A DNA stretch of 64,000 nt from Lithospermum erythrorhizon (GCA_019722365.1 JADFUC010000514.1:434001-498000), one strand, 5' to 3'; shown: positions 12,253 to 25,360, counted from the stretch's first letter. Notes: a model not told the origin generated them from the sequence alone. Made by a program: numbers and translations.

Positions 12253-15200
12253 TAGTACAACAAAGTTTTTTTTTTCAATCCAATACATAAAAGTTCACTC
12301 TATATATATTAGAGGAGAAATTAATTATCGGCATACTTTTACATGCTCATACATAAATTTTATTAAAGAGAATCAATAGTGGTTCCCCACTTACCTCCAT
12401 GATTACGAGTTCGTAACATTTCTGCTTAGAGGTGGATTGTATTCTGAATTTACGCTACACTCGTTGTCTCATAAAATCTACCCCAATTTATTCATCATTC
12501 TTTTGCTCTTTCTATGTGTTACCTAGAGTTTATTTCATTTCACATCAATGTATCTACTAGAGTCCTCTCTTCCTAGAATATTCAATTCTAAGTGACCGGT
12601 TGGAGGATAATTCATGTATAGTGTACCATGTTACTCTTATTATATTCTTCATTATTTATAATAATTTTGTACTCCTAGTTTATTCTTGTGTCGTTTTCCT
12701 TGACCGCAAATTACTGCTGATTTTTCCTTTTCTCAATTAACGTTCATCTTCTAACTTATCAATTCTTCAAAGAAACTTGACACCATTTTGGTTGTTGGAT
12801 GTAATGGCGCACTAATCATTTAATTATAACATCTTTTTTTATATTTATTCATATAATCAACAAAAAATATAGTACTAAATTATATCAATGCAAGCAAATT
12901 CCAATAAAATAATATAGAAATCGTCTAAAATACAGAATCGATCACATATGTATATGCATAAATTCACCATATGCTTACTTGAAGTATTTCATATCATCGC
13001 ATTTAACCACTCATGCTTCGACCCAATATATGTCATAATTCAGTTCCCTGTTTGAAAATTTATTGTGTCCCCCACAATAATCAACCCCAAATAGTTTAAT
13101 CTCATTATACTACTGTTGTTTTTTGCAGTTTTACTTTACATTAAAGTTGTTTCAATACCATGCATGGTAATTTCGCTATGATTGATTGTTTGAATTCCAC
13201 GCCCTTACATATTAGAAAACCCAGCAAAAAGGGAAAACTAGGTAGAAAATCAAGTTCCATGCTATTCCAAATTTCCAATTGATGTGTAAATTTAAAAGAT
13301 GCATTAGATCTATTTAGAGATAATCGTATTTACTTTTGAGTAAATAAATAAAACTTATTACTCCGCCTATACTTGTTATGAAAATATATATAATTACCCT
13401 TTTCAATTTTATTATATTTAATTTGTAGTTACACTAAAATTGAAAACGGTGTTTGAATTATTATACAATAAAGATTGGTTAAATAAAGGGTGAAGAGAAG
13501 TGACAGTGGTGAAATACTGAAATCCAATCAGATAATGGTTTTGAAGAATCTGATGAGGAAATGTTGGTAGGAAAGACGCACAAAAGCACTCAGAAGCTCA
13601 AAATCAGTACTACCCTTTCTTTATTGATAATTTGTTGCAGGTACAACGAATCTTTACACAAAATCTAAATGCAACATCAAATCATCCAAGAAACACCGTC
13701 AAATATTGACCATTTTATGATTGACGACCCAACAAAAAAAGAAAAAGGCCAGCATAATTCATTTTGGCATCTTAAGTTGATATCATTACTTAATTTAATA
13801 ATGGTCTATTTTTAGGTTTGACGCATAAGGCTTGTATCTTAATATTAACTTCGTAAATTATACACAAGCTATCTATTTTTTACTTTGATTTTTACTCTCA
13901 CTCAAATCATAACCGTACTTCATTTTTAATGTTAAATGGCGGTTATAGTCTCGATATTTATCGATAAATAATTATAAGTAATTTCATGTAAAATAAAATA
14001 AGGGATAAAAATGAAAAATTAAAATATGATTAACTGGTTATAACACAAATAAAAACTCAATGGTTCTATTCACAAAGTTGCATCAAGATTCATCATTAGT
14101 AAAAAGTAATGAGGCTCGAGCCGAGCTCGAGTCAATTGGCATGCCCATAATGAGCTCAAATCCGGGTCAAACTTATGATTATTGAACCAATATATGTGTT
14201 AGTCAACCCATTTGACAGTTAGCAAATAAGCCTTTTTGTGGGCCCTAATGTGAATGAGGACAACCTATGGTCGTTCACTCGGGCTAATGGACTGTTTGTA
14301 CTCCTAATGAATCTTGAACTAGCTTCAGTCGGATTAATGGGTCGACGCCATAGGTGGTCCAACTGACTAACACCTCTAGGCCCCTACAACAGTGTTGTTA
14401 TCATGGAATCAGATACTGTCATGCTCAGTGAAAAATTGGGCCCAGGACGGACGAAAATGTTATCGGTCAGATGAATCCGTGTCAGACAAAAAATTTGAAC
14501 AAGTATAAAATGGGCCCGAAATCGAGGATTAGGCTTGGTGATGTGGGATATTAGTCATCAAATAGGGTTACGGATTAAATTGTCTTTCTGATAACGATGA
14601 TTGAATTATTATAAAAGAAAAAATGACTCAATAAAATGTGATGTCAGTGGAGTCGATATCCGTTTCTGTCCCATACTATATATAAAGCACAAGAGCAATT
14701 GTTTAGTGAAGCTAAATGGATAATGAAACGTCTTAGTATGTCATTTCTACAATTAAGTGGAACTTATTTTTAATGCATGGTGTTTTTTTTTAATTTGACA
14801 CATGAACTTTTACTATATGCTTAATAATTGTTACAAAAAAATATTTATAAAATAGATTAAAATTAGTTACTATTTTTAAAATCTTATTACTTATATAATT
14901 TTATTTGTAAGTAGTAATTGATAAGAGCATACAAAGACTATTAATACTCAAACTTAACATATTGTGTACCATTTACTTACACACAATTTCTATTTGAATC
15001 AAAATTATTATGTTAAATCTATCATGTATATAATGGGAATGTCAAAATATTTGTCACAATGCATGTCCAATTTTAATAACCAATTTAAATAATAACCACC
15101 TAAAAATTTATTGTAGAGTAGTTACTAATCTATGTATATATAATGTGTAAATTTTCTTACTATTTACAGAAAATTAGATTATTATAATGTGTATGTAATT

Positions 15201-15440
15201 ACACTATATCAATTACATATAAATTTATGAAAATAAAATTACACATGTTGGATTGTACACAGATTATTAGTTTTGTTATAATTGACAAACTTAATTGTTT
15301 ACATAAATTTAGAGTGTGTCTAGCCAAATCATGAACATCCATCACCGATTCACCAAACTCCTTCAAATATTTTGTGGATGACAATGTAATGCAAATAAGA
15401 ATTTTTATTATTTATGATATGGATACAAAATAAAACCTAT
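12253..15440. other. Intergenic DNA without a supported gene
   Basis: The first about 400 bp are likely the ERF 3' untranslated region and terminator. The rest is AT-rich. A GC-richer patch at about 14115-14560 has GCTCGAGCCGAGCTCGAG-type palindromic text common in hAT-like non-coding remnants; no ends were identified. Confidence 0.5.
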
Positions 15441-17458
15441 TGTAGGAGAAATTCGCCGATTAATGCGGGTTTATCGAATCGAAGAAAGGATCATTGTCGA
15501 ACTATAAATTCCTAAGCGTTTGTTGGCAGATTTGTGAGATCTGGCTTCTTTGCTTGATTTGATTTAAGGCTTGACTTTGTGATTTGATAGAAACTTGGTA
15601 GACTGAACTTGTGCTTGATTTGAAACTGACTTGAACTTGATTTGAACTTGACTTGACTGATTTGATTTGAACTGACTTGATTTGAAGCGATTTGAACTTA
15701 GCGATTTGATTTGGATATAAAAATTTCTAGAAATTTGGATATGTGTCACTTATTGTGATGAACTTGAGGCTGGTTTGAACTGGATATGGTCAGGCAGGAA
15801 GCGCTAACAACGTATTTCCATATTAGATTTGTATAAAACGATGCTTTAGTGCTGAGCGATCTACAGTCTATGTTAGAGTTGATGAACTGCTGACGTTTGC
15901 GGTGTGGGAGCACTTTGAGGTACTATTAGGCGGGACTTTGGATTTCATGCATGAGGGTGCCGCTTTGTGGTGGGAATATGTGGCTGGATAAGCTACAACC
16001 TTTGCGGCGGAGCTTTAGCTAGCTTGAGGCCGCTTTGAGTGGGACTTACGCTTATGATATGACACTTGATTTGAGATAGGACTCCGAGCTTCGAGCTGTG
16101 TGGAGTGATAGGAAGCAAGTGTTGAGCGGCGTTAACTTGGTTGTACTACGGCCCGACCTTAGCATTCTTTGTAGAGTGGGATTTAAGGGATATGATCCAG
16201 GTGGGACTTAGTGAGATTTGGCTAACTTGGACTTGATTTAAGTTTTAGTAAGCGTTAGCCAGGCATATTCTGTGCCGTAGCAGAACTGTTGTTGTAAGAG
16301 ATGATCAATATGAAGGTGGAACCAGCCTTGTTGATGATGCGATCCAACTGAGCCGGGGGCTTTAGCGTCGTGTTTTCTGCACGGAATCCCGGCTATAGGG
16401 GCCAGGCTTCGGTGTATTCTATATTTGGAACTTGATGAATCAAACATGAGATTTTCAGTGTTCATGCAGATTTATAAATAATCGAGGGCTATTTAGCTTA
16501 ACCGGAATAGGCGTTAAAGCTTTAAATTGATTCTTATCGATTTTGCCCACTTGAAGAGGTATTGCGTTTGTGCAATAATCACTGATTCGGCGCTATTTTG
16601 ACCACACAGGAGGTGTTTCTGACCCGCTGGTGGTTTGCTTTGCCGGCTTGAAGTTTAACTTAGAGAAATCTCATGGATTTTTCTATATTTTCTCAAGGGT
16701 TTTGTGTGTTTTTTGGTAGTGGAATGTTGTGATTTTTCATGGAATTTGTGATGATGAAAATTTCGATTGAATGAAATTTATAGTTTTAAGGCCTCGAATG
16801 CTTGCCGATTGGCCGGTTTGATTTCAGTGGATAGCGATGTGGTTGAATTTTGAGAGGCGAATCTGGGGCCAGGTCGGATAATTTGTAACTCTTTGTTGTG
16901 TGGCAGAAATAGGCGCCTATTTCACATAAAAAGAAGGTTCTGGATTCTTTTTCTGAATTCAAAAACATTTTCATATTGACACGAGCCTTTTTAGGCGATT
17001 TTGAGGCTACGCGTAACTTAGGGGTCTTTGCTTTGACCACCTGATTTTGTAGTCTTGATTAGAACCACATAACTTTAGAGTCTTCAATTTAAACTCAATG
17101 GTTTTTAGATTCTTCATTTTTGAGCCATGTAGACTTCGAGATATTAGTATGGCCAGATTTTGATGATAAAATTAGGGATTTTGGTCCCCAATTTTAATTG
17201 ATGTTAATAAGTCATTTTTCTATTCGGAGTTCAAATTTAGGTTAAGCGATGTAGAAACCCTTATTTTTTTACTTTGATTAATTAGAAATTTCGATTCCAG
17301 GGATCTTGCTCGATCGAGGGTTAGATTTGAATTTAGGGTTTAATCGGGAACCTGTCGACCACGTGGCGTCTTTTAATTGGAGCTGCATTTAATTAATTTA
17401 ATTAATTAAATGCTTAAGCAAATTTAATTATTATTTTGATAAATTTTCGATGTCTACA
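15441..17458 (+). mobile_element. Probable old LTR (about 2.0 kb), Ty3/Tat-like termini
   Basis: A block richer in GC than its surroundings begins TGTAGGAGAAATTCGCC and ends TTTTCGATGTCTACA. TGTAG...CTACA form inverted ends, and the GTCTACA terminus resembles those of Tat-type Ty3 LTRs. The 5-bp flanks (CCTAT and GATAA) differ, and no primer-binding site, gag or pol follows, so it would be a solo or truncated LTR. Open frames inside (for example minus 16238-16465 and 16786-17040) are not convincing genes. Confidence 0.4.
15570..15720. repeat. Degenerate short tandem repeat (GATTTGAACTTGACTT-like)
   Basis: Repeated variants of TTGATTTGAACTTGACTT run through this stretch with unit lengths of roughly 10-20 bp. 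It lies within the LTR-like block and explains the Ser/Lys/Gln-rich frame on the minus strand there. Confidence 0.65.
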
Positions 17459-18186
17459 GATAATACATCAATTTTTGGACATTTTAATACTTGAATACAT
17501 ATATTAAGAAAATAATATTTCTCAAATAATTGAGTTAATCGGAGATAGGTGTCACAGTTGGCATGCGTGATTCTTAGTTGTGGATATTGTCTTGTATTCT
17601 TGTAATCTTTTGCACATGGTAGGTAAGTTTTGAAGAAATTTTGTCCAATACTTTTGAGCTTTGCTTCTTTAAATAAAGCATAGCCCAATGCTTCCAAGGT
17701 TACTACCAATGTGTTTGAAGTTGAACACATAAAATGTGGTATTATACGTTAAAATTGAAAGAATTTAGGTATATGCAACACAGTAAATTAGTAACTTCAA
17801 AAATTTAAGTGATCAACAACATTTCATAAATATTGTGATTAATAAAAACATACACAAGAATGTAATACTAGATAAAAGTTTAATTAATCTAATATATATC
17901 CTTTCATTTCAATATTTCATTAACATGGTTCGCGTTTTGAATTCACGTAGTTACATATATATATTTAAATAATATTTTATGAAATATATATCAAATACTT
18001 TAATTTTAATGTACATTGCTATACATTGACATACTCTTTTATCCCATGAAGATTGTTGTTTAGTTTAATTATTAATGATCAAAATTAGTAAATTTTTAAT
18101 ATCAAAATTGGTTTACCTGATTTTAACTGAATAAAATTTGACAAATTAAGAGTAAACTACATTGAAAATGCTAGCATTATTTGATA
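17459..18186. other. Intergenic AT-rich DNA, nothing recognised
   Basis: A minus-strand open frame at 17431-17730 overlaps the LTR-like end and shows no known family. Nothing else stands out. Confidence 0.4.
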
Positions 18187-18374
18187 CTTCCTTTGTTTCA
18201 TAATAAATGATTGTTTATATGAAAAATATTTTATTAATGAATTGTGAAAAGCTACACTGGAATTATAAAAAACTATATTAGAAATGTAAAAAGATATATT
18301 AAAATTGTAAACAATTAATTATTATGAAAATATATATTTTTTCTAAACAATGATCTATTCTGAAATGGAAGGAG
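18187..18374. mobile_element. Stowaway-like MITE, 188 bp, TA duplication
   Basis: The left end CTTCCTTTGTTTCATAATA and the reverse complement of the right end CTCCTTCCATTTCAGAATA form a long imperfect inverted repeat that continues to ATTGTT. TA flanks both ends (18185-18186, 18375-18376). It has no coding capacity, as expected for a Tc1/mariner-derived MITE. Confidence 0.8.
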
Positions 18375-18376
18375 TA

Positions 18377-18594
18377 TTTCTTTTATACAATATTATAGTT
18401 TGAAATAGATGATTATTTAAATGAAAAGTGTTTATTAAAGAGTTGTGGCTTATATTGAGATTGTAAAAAATTACGTTGAAAATATAAAAAACTATATTGA
18501 AATTATAAAAGAATATTTATTGAAATTATAAATAATCAACTATTAAAAAAAATTATAGCGAATGATCATATATATATTTTGGAATGGAGTGAAT
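18377..18594. mobile_element. Second, degenerate copy of the same MITE directly adjoining the first
   Basis: The interior (GTAAAAAATTACGTTGAAAA, AAAAACTATATTGAAATTAT) parallels the interior of the preceding element, and its right part ends TTTTGGAATGGAGTGAATA. The left end is eroded. It abuts the first copy within a few bases. Confidence 0.6.
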
Positions 18595-21360
18595 ATTATT
18601 CTTACTCGTTCAACCTGCTAACAATAGTTATTCATCATATGACTATTGAGTATTAATTCTTCGTCCACTCCAAGTCAGCAACGTACAAGCTAGTTTAATT
18701 TGATTGACATTTCTACGTTTAATAAGAATCATGACTTGTAATGTGGAATCTTGAATCTTTACTTTTCTTCGTAGACTATTCTTAATAAAAAGAACTTAAT
18801 TTTGAACAAGTACTTGCACTATTAATTAATTGAATGGCCCTACTAGTTTATTATATTGAATAATAAAAAACAATTTCATGCTAAAAAGTAAAAATACATA
18901 TGAAATACTATAATTTAAGTATAATTTCATATATAATTGAGATTTAATATAGCCAAAACTAAGTCAGATGTAATAGTGTTGGCAAACATGACATTAATTG
19001 CCCCCATCTTATCTTTACAATTTGAAACTGTTATACGAACTATTACATTTGTTAATATAGGGAGCTAATAGAGAAAACGAAAGAGAAACAAATAAGTTTG
19101 TAAATAGACTGTAACAAGTGATTCATATAAAGTGTTTCCTTTACGTGTATCAATTCAATATGAATATCCCTTTCAATTCTATACTTAAACCCGACCCAAT
19201 ATACAGATGTCAATTATCTCAATTTTTAAATTACTTGGTCCACTTATAACAGTATAAACACATGGCTGAATGAAGTCAGAACCGTATATATAATTATATT
19301 CACTTCATTCCTTTATCGAATATTCATTTACTTTTGTACAAAATTTAAGAAAAATTTAAATATATCTCATAAATATAATTTTTCTTTTATATTTTCTTAC
19401 TTAATTTGATAAAAAAAGAATCAAAAAAGGAATTTTCAAGATTTAAGGAAAATAATTTTTAGAATAAAGGAGGTAGAAAATACATGAAAGCAAATAGACA
19501 ATTTTGGGACATGCCAATTAATTACTGACAAATTAAATTGAAATGACAACAAAATGGACTGGTGGTGTATCCTGCAACTTATATTTTGGGTAACCACAAT
19601 GAGCTTATCGATAAAGTATCCTAGTCATATGGTATGCAAAAGTACGTATGATAGTTGAGCTATATTATGACTAGTTTTTTGGGTTACATCTTCCAATTGT
19701 ACAATATATTAAATGTATTGTTGACATTTCTTTTCTTCATTTAGATTGGATAGAAGAAACTTTCCCAAAATCTTTTTGAAGAAAATTTCAATTTTCCTAC
19801 TTACTGTAAATAAAGTAAAATAATCTTAAAGAAAGAGTAAGAAACATAGTGATGCAACTCTATTGGAACTGATAATCAACTTATACCTACAACATAATAC
19901 TTGGGTAATAATGTATTTACTACTATTCCAATTTTTGATATGCTATTGTATTAGCCACCTAATGCAATTGTAGTTACGGTGTCTGTAATCCATCGGCCCA
20001 AGGTGTAGAAATCGAATAAAAATAACCGAAATTTTTGGAATCGATCAGAACCGAACCGATTTTGGAGTTCGTCGGAAACCTGAACACTAATTAGGTTCGA
20101 CCTTTAAGAATAACCGAACCGGAACTTGAACCAATTTCTAAATTTATGTAGATTTCTCAATTTTCATTTTATTATTTTTTCAAGATTTTGTAGTATTTGC
20201 GTTGTCGTTTTAAGAAGGTGAATTTAGATTTAAGCTTTCTTTTATTATTGGTATAATATAGAATAAGATATATAAATGCTTTCTAAAACTAATAATATAA
20301 GGAATGCTAAATCGTATTTTCCCCTCTTTCTTATTAGATGCGTTTTTATGTAAGTCTTGGTATCGATTTGTTTGGCCTAGTCACCGTCTGTTATCGTTTC
20401 AGTAGTCCTGTCATTTATTATTCCGGGCCATGGTCGCAATCACATTATCGTTTGGTGATCAAAATCACGCGATTTTCTGACAAAACAAGCATTTTTCGAT
20501 CACAAAATGAAGTATTTTGCTGACGATTAACTAAAATATAGGGACACATTTATATAATTAAAATGAAGCCTTGTTTTAACTAACTCTTATTGGCTCTACA
20601 ATCATAGCTTTCATGTATTACTCTGTATGATTAAAACCGTCGATAATAAAAATAAGCAAAAATTCTTACTTTTCTATAGCCAGTATTATCAATTTCTCCA
20701 CCTCAAACACTTAAAGATTCAATAAGATTCAATTTTTGAGGTCGGTGTTGAGCTTGGTCAGCATAATTGTATCTTCTTTTGCATTATTATTCTTGTTATG
20801 GGCCTTCAGTGTTTGTGCTCTTGGTCCCTCTTAGCCGTACACACAGAATGGAGTGCCAGCATTTTAGTCGTATTTTCACCAATTTTATATGAAAATTCCA
20901 GAAAATTAAACTATATGAAAAATTTAATAAAATTACACAATTAAATATAGGGGGCAAAATGCGAATTAGCCAAGATTTTTAAAAAGAGTGGTATTGTGTA
21001 TTGAATGTGTATGTAGATTCTATAATTAATCTTAAAAGTAGTTCATTGAAATTACATGAATTAGATCTAGATTTAAGATTTAATTTTGAGTTCAAGACGA
21101 TAAACTCAAAAAATGTCTCAAAGCGAAACTTAACTTGACTGAATATATTAGAGCAGATAAGTTAGGCAAGACAATTTAGGTTAGGCGCTTTGAAAAACCC
21201 GATAGAATAGGTTCGGTCCCAGTTTTAGGCTACAACTTAGAGCCCAAGACGAACAATCGCTTCTGGCGCCGCACTTATCTTTTTTTAATCTAGAAAAGTT
21301 TAGGATAATGGAATGGTGCCCACAATCAGGGCAGCAAGCGTGCGCCAAAGACTCTTTTAA
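18595..21360. other. Intergenic DNA, no gene; hAT-like debris near 20000-20130
   Basis: AT-rich. Around 20000-20130 lies text rich in AACCGAACCGGAAC-type units, typical of internal parts of some non-autonomous hAT elements; ends were not found. The open frame at 20338-20523 has an ATG but no family resemblance. Confidence 0.45.
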
Positions 21361-21366
21361 GCTAAC

Positions 21367-21550
21367 AAGAAGGTTATTACGGTCTGCTCCCCGAGGAGAC
21401 TAGTGGAAATCGAACTTGCGGGCGCTTTGGGTTGTCAGACTCTGTGTCCTCAGGAACAACTTTATTTGACTTAAGAAGGTTATTACAGTCTCATAAAAGA
21501 GGCCCAGTGGAAATCGAACTGTGACCTTTAAGTTATCGAGACTCTTCCCA
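21367..21550 (-). repeat. Two tandem SINE-like segments with B-box motifs (period 106 bp)
   Basis: AAGGTTATTAC occurs at 21370 and 21476, each followed about 30 bp later by AGTGGAAATCGAACT. On the minus strand each unit reads AGTTCGATTTCC, a B-box-like sequence, preceded by GAGTCT(C/G)-A(T/C)AAC and followed by GTAATAACCTT. This looks like two minus-strand tRNA-derived SINE copies placed in tandem; the A boxes are eroded. Confidence 0.5.
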
Positions 21551-22218
21551 CATTATTTTAGAGCATTTAGGCCGTCATTGGTATGTTATTGTATATATCA
21601 ATAGCATATCAATAAAATTGATATGCTATTGTATATATCCATTTTAAAAATAAAAAATAAATGTTAAGTATAACAAACACATCAAACAGATGATGCAATC
21701 CCCAACTACATTTACTAAATGCACCACTACCTACCTACATCAATCATGATTGATTATATATCTTCAAAGTTAATATTACGACAATTAAATAAAAATATAC
21801 ATTGCCCAGCAAATAGTATCAAATGAAGATTTACATTAAATTGGCAAATCTATCTATATATATATGAAATGGAGACTGAATACTAGTGGTGGAATCCATA
21901 ATTTTATATAGAAGGGCTAAAAGATTAATATTATATAAGGGAAGAAAAGTTTATAAATTTGTGACAACAGCTTAAGTTTTAAATAAATGAATAATAATTT
22001 TTATTTTAAATAATAAATTATTTAAAATTTTAATTTTAAATAATAATAAATTCTTTTTTTCTAAATTTTAGGAGAACGACTGCTTCCTCAATTTCTCCAC
22101 TGCCTACTACCATTAATTATTTAATCGGAATTGTTGAAGTACACATATATAATAACTTAGTATTAAAGCATGAAAATACAAACTTATGATCAACTTTAAA
22201 TAATTAATTAGGATAATC
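21551..22218. other. Intergenic AT-rich DNA, nothing recognised
   Basis: A short imperfect inverted sequence around ATTGATATGCTATTG occurs near 21590-21630. No gene seen. Confidence 0.4.
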
Positions 22219-22331
22219 AAATGATCCCCAACGGTTGAGTTAGTAGCTCTTGATTTTTGAGGTCAAGAATTCAAATCTCATTGTACGAAAGAGGAATTGG
22301 AAAATATTGTAATGTTAATTATCAAAAATAT
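22219..22331 (+). repeat. SINE-like element, family B, plus-strand copy
   Basis: Shows CGGTTGAGTTAGTAGCT, then AGGTCAAGAATTCAAATCTC, then GGAATTGGAAAATATTGTAA. The same order of blocks occurs on the minus strand at 28630-28744. TGGTTGAGTTAG is A-box-like, and AAGGATTCGAATT in the other copy is B-box-like. Confidence 0.6.
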
Positions 22332-23552
22332 ATTTCGTAATTGTTAGTAAACTTTTGAAGTATTTATTAATTTGAAACAATTTCTTGTGGAGATTCATGT
22401 AGTGATCGTGGACATTCATCTTATGTTTACTCAATTGGAGGTGAAATTCCAGTTTATACTGTATGATTTCAATAATGTAGCACATTTAATTGCGTGTTGT
22501 AAGTGAATTTTGGGACAAGAGGTATATTGCCTTGGAATATTTTGTATTTCATTGGTGGCTGTTTTGTTATGATATTCGATCGATGTAAAAATGGTAATAG
22601 TACTAGTAGATCTTTCAAATGTGTACAAGAAATATTCTAATACTCACCTTGTATTTGCTAAGCTGGACTCTTGGCTTTTATTTCTGGCTTTTGATACTTT
22701 TTTGCTCCAAGTGAATAATCAAGGTGAATCACAAAATACATATTTGAGTGTGTATTGAACCTCTAACAGCTTGTGCATCATCTCCAATAAAAATTAAAAT
22801 AGAAATTGAAATTATTAAAAATTAAAAAAAATTGAAATTTTTCAGCTCCTTTAAAATAGGTTACCTTCTTATAAAATTATACACATACCTTCTTCACCCC
22901 CTAAATTTATACTCTTCCTATTATTTTTCAATAAAGAAATGAATAATAAAAAAAAATTGCTAAAGAATATACATAAAAATTCATCCTTACAAATAAAAAA
23001 AATAGTGATTTAAAATAGATTTTAATTTTTTTTTAAAGAAGTACATGCTCTAATACCAATACTTAGGTCTCAAATTAAGGATTTTTATTCACATGACAGC
23101 TGATGAGTAGAAATTGTATGAAAAATCTCTTCATTCACCAAATTACTCTTCATTGATTATTTCATACTATTTTTACTCATCAAACATGCCATTAGTGAAG
23201 TGAATATATGGTGCATACCATTCTACTACCCCAATAATATTATGTGATAGACATAGTCACATAGCTAACTAGCACCCTCCTAGGGATGCCGGCGACTATG
23301 TAATTCGATATCCGTTACACTCGATCCGAAAAACCCGACATGTTTACCTGTACGTACATATGAAATTCAGAACTTTGGGTACAGAAAATATCGTCGATAT
23401 CCAAAACAAAGAGGTTATTATCCATTTCTGATACGATCTTCGGAAAAAATCATTTCGATCTTCAGCTAGGCGGCGTTCGGGCAGTTCAAATAAAAATTTA
23501 AATAATATCAAACGATCGAATAATTCATTTCACCTGACTTAATTCCCCTCTC
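22332..23552. other. Region upstream of the DUF868 gene; repeat remnants
   Basis: AT-rich to about 23280. Between about 23282 and 23500 there is GC-richer text (GATATCCGTTACACTCGATC) of the kind found in old hAT-like elements. After about 23530 the plus strand becomes pyrimidine-rich, consistent with the leader and promoter side of the DUF868 gene. Confidence 0.4.
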
Positions 23553-23872
23553 ATGCTCAAATCTGACTCGATAACATCACCTCCCTCCACCTCCCCTCCT
23601 CCCCAACTGTCATATTACCCAACTATTTACCTTAATTTAGTAGTACTCCCAATAATATATGTCAACATCTGTTATCTGTCCCCACATTGCAATTTCTCCT
23701 ACATATCCCCCTTTCATTCCCGACCATGCCCTCCATGGCTTCCCTTCTCTTTTTATTCACCAAAAAAACTCATATTTCTTCAAACTCTTCCTAAATTATT
23801 CACAAATTAATCCCCCTACTAGACAATCTCCAATCAATATTGAAACACCCCAATACTACATATCATCATTAA

Positions 23873-24970
23873 ATGGCAAATAAACATAATTCCTCCCCTC
23901 TTCGTTATTGCTTCCGAGCTAGTCCCACCACCACAACAACCGCCTCAAACATGGCGGCGCCGCCACCTCCGACTATCCCAACTCTAGCAACCACCCTTTA
24001 CCAGACTCAATCTGCTGGACTATTTGCTCTCACATGGTCACGTACTCCATTAACTAGGTCTTTACATATCAATTTTCTCTTAGGCAATTCGTCGAACACT
24101 GAAGATGCAATCAAGAATTCACTTTCAAGCAATCCTGCTTTCACTATTCATTTCAAGCCCTTCATTTTCTGGTGCAAATATGGTTTCAAGAAGCTGAATG
24201 TTGATGATTCAGGCAAGCAGAAGGCTTATGTTTTCTGGGATTTTTCGGGTGCTAGATTTGGATCAGGGCCTGAACCACAATCTGGGTTCTATATAGCTGT
24301 AGTTATAGATGGAGAAATTGTCCTTCTTGTTGGTGATTTGGTTAAGGAAGCTTATGCTAGAACTAAGGCAAGAAAGCAGAGTGGAATAAGCCAGAGTTTA
24401 GTGCTGAGAAGAGAGCATGTTCATGGAAACAAGTTATATAGAACAAGAGCTGATTTTGGGGGGCAAGAAAGGGAATTATCTATTGATTGTAGGGGTGGAG
24501 ATGATCCAAGATTGTATTTTTTCGTTGATTCGAAAAGGGTTTTGAAGATTAAGCATTTGAAGTGGAAATTCAGGGGAAATGAGAGGATTGAAGTTGATGG
24601 TGTGAGTGTTCAAGTTTCTTGGGATGTTTATAATTGGTTATTTGAAGATGATGAAGAAGGGTATGCACTATTTACATTTAGGTTTGATAAAAAGGAATTT
24701 GCAGATGATGATGATTACTTTAACCATCTTCATATGAATGGTAAACCTTCCACTAATGGGATGATTCAATGGTCACAACAATCTTTTGGGCTTGGATTTG
24801 AAACAAAGAAGATGAAAAAGGGGTTGTTGAAAAGTGGAAGAAGTTCAACTTCCTCATCATTTTCGTCGGCTTCATCGAGTAGTTCTGTTATGGAATGGGA
24901 AAGCCTGGAAGAGAATGAGCTCAAGGGTCCTTCTGGTTTTTCATTAATGGTTTATGCTTGGAAGAGCTGA
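23873..24970 (+). CDS. DUF868 family protein, intronless, complete (365 aa)
   Basis: A plant-specific protein of unknown biochemical function. The 365-residue product is one uninterrupted frame from ATG (23873) to TGA. The DUF868 core spans about residues 38-300: LYQTQSAGLFALTWSRTPL, then FHFKPFIFWCKYGFKKL-like text, VFWDFSGARFGSGPEPQSGF, VVIDGEIVLLVGDL and VSWDVYNWLFED are hallmark segments. The N-terminus is Ser/Thr/Pro-rich without a clear signal peptide. The C-terminus carries a Ser-rich tract (about residues 325-340), then VMEWESLEENELKGPSGFSL, a tail typical of the family. Length and single-exon structure fit the family. An alternative start at Met27 (MAAPPPP) would lose only low-complexity sequence. 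Two upstream ATG frames (23553-23810 and 23659-23883) lie in the possible leader; the second overlaps the main start out of frame. Confidence 0.92.
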   Translation: MANKHNSSPLRYCFRASPTTTTTASNMAAPPPPTIPTLATTLYQTQSAGLFALTWSRTPLTRSLHINFLLGNSSNTEDAIKNSLSSNPAFTIHFKPFIFWCKYGFKKLNVDDSGKQKAYVFWDFSGARFGSGPEPQSGFYIAVVIDGEIVLLVGDLVKEAYARTKARKQSGISQSLVLRREHVHGNKLYRTRADFGGQERELSIDCRGGDDPRLYFFVDSKRVLKIKHLKWKFRGNERIEVDGVSVQVSWDVYNWLFEDDEEGYALFTFRFDKKEFADDDDYFNHLHMNGKPSTNGMIQWSQQSFGLGFETKKMKKGLLKSGRSSTSSSFSSASSSSSVMEWESLEENELKGPSGFSLMVYAWKS

Positions 24971-25360
24971 TGGAATGATAAATCAAAAAACAGGGTAGTA
25001 GGTTTGAAGGTGGTGTAACTGGGACGGAATATGCAATATTAATCGAAGGTGGTATACCTAGACGGAAACTAAGCTCCCACTCAAATGTTCTTGAAATTAG
25101 TTGGAATTGATTTATTTTCAATACTAACATATTTGTTCATGAAAATAGCTGAACTAACTTCTAAGCTATATGTACAATAAAAAAATTATAAAACTTTAGC
25201 AATTTTTATTTAGGATAATGGAATCAGACAAAATATTTAGAGATTTATGAAAAGGCTGTGAACAAATTACTACTATTGTTGTATTCTACCAATTCATTTG
25301 ATTAATATATATGTGAAACCAAAGTTGTTGAAGACCTTTTGCTTTCTTTGTTTACTTTTT

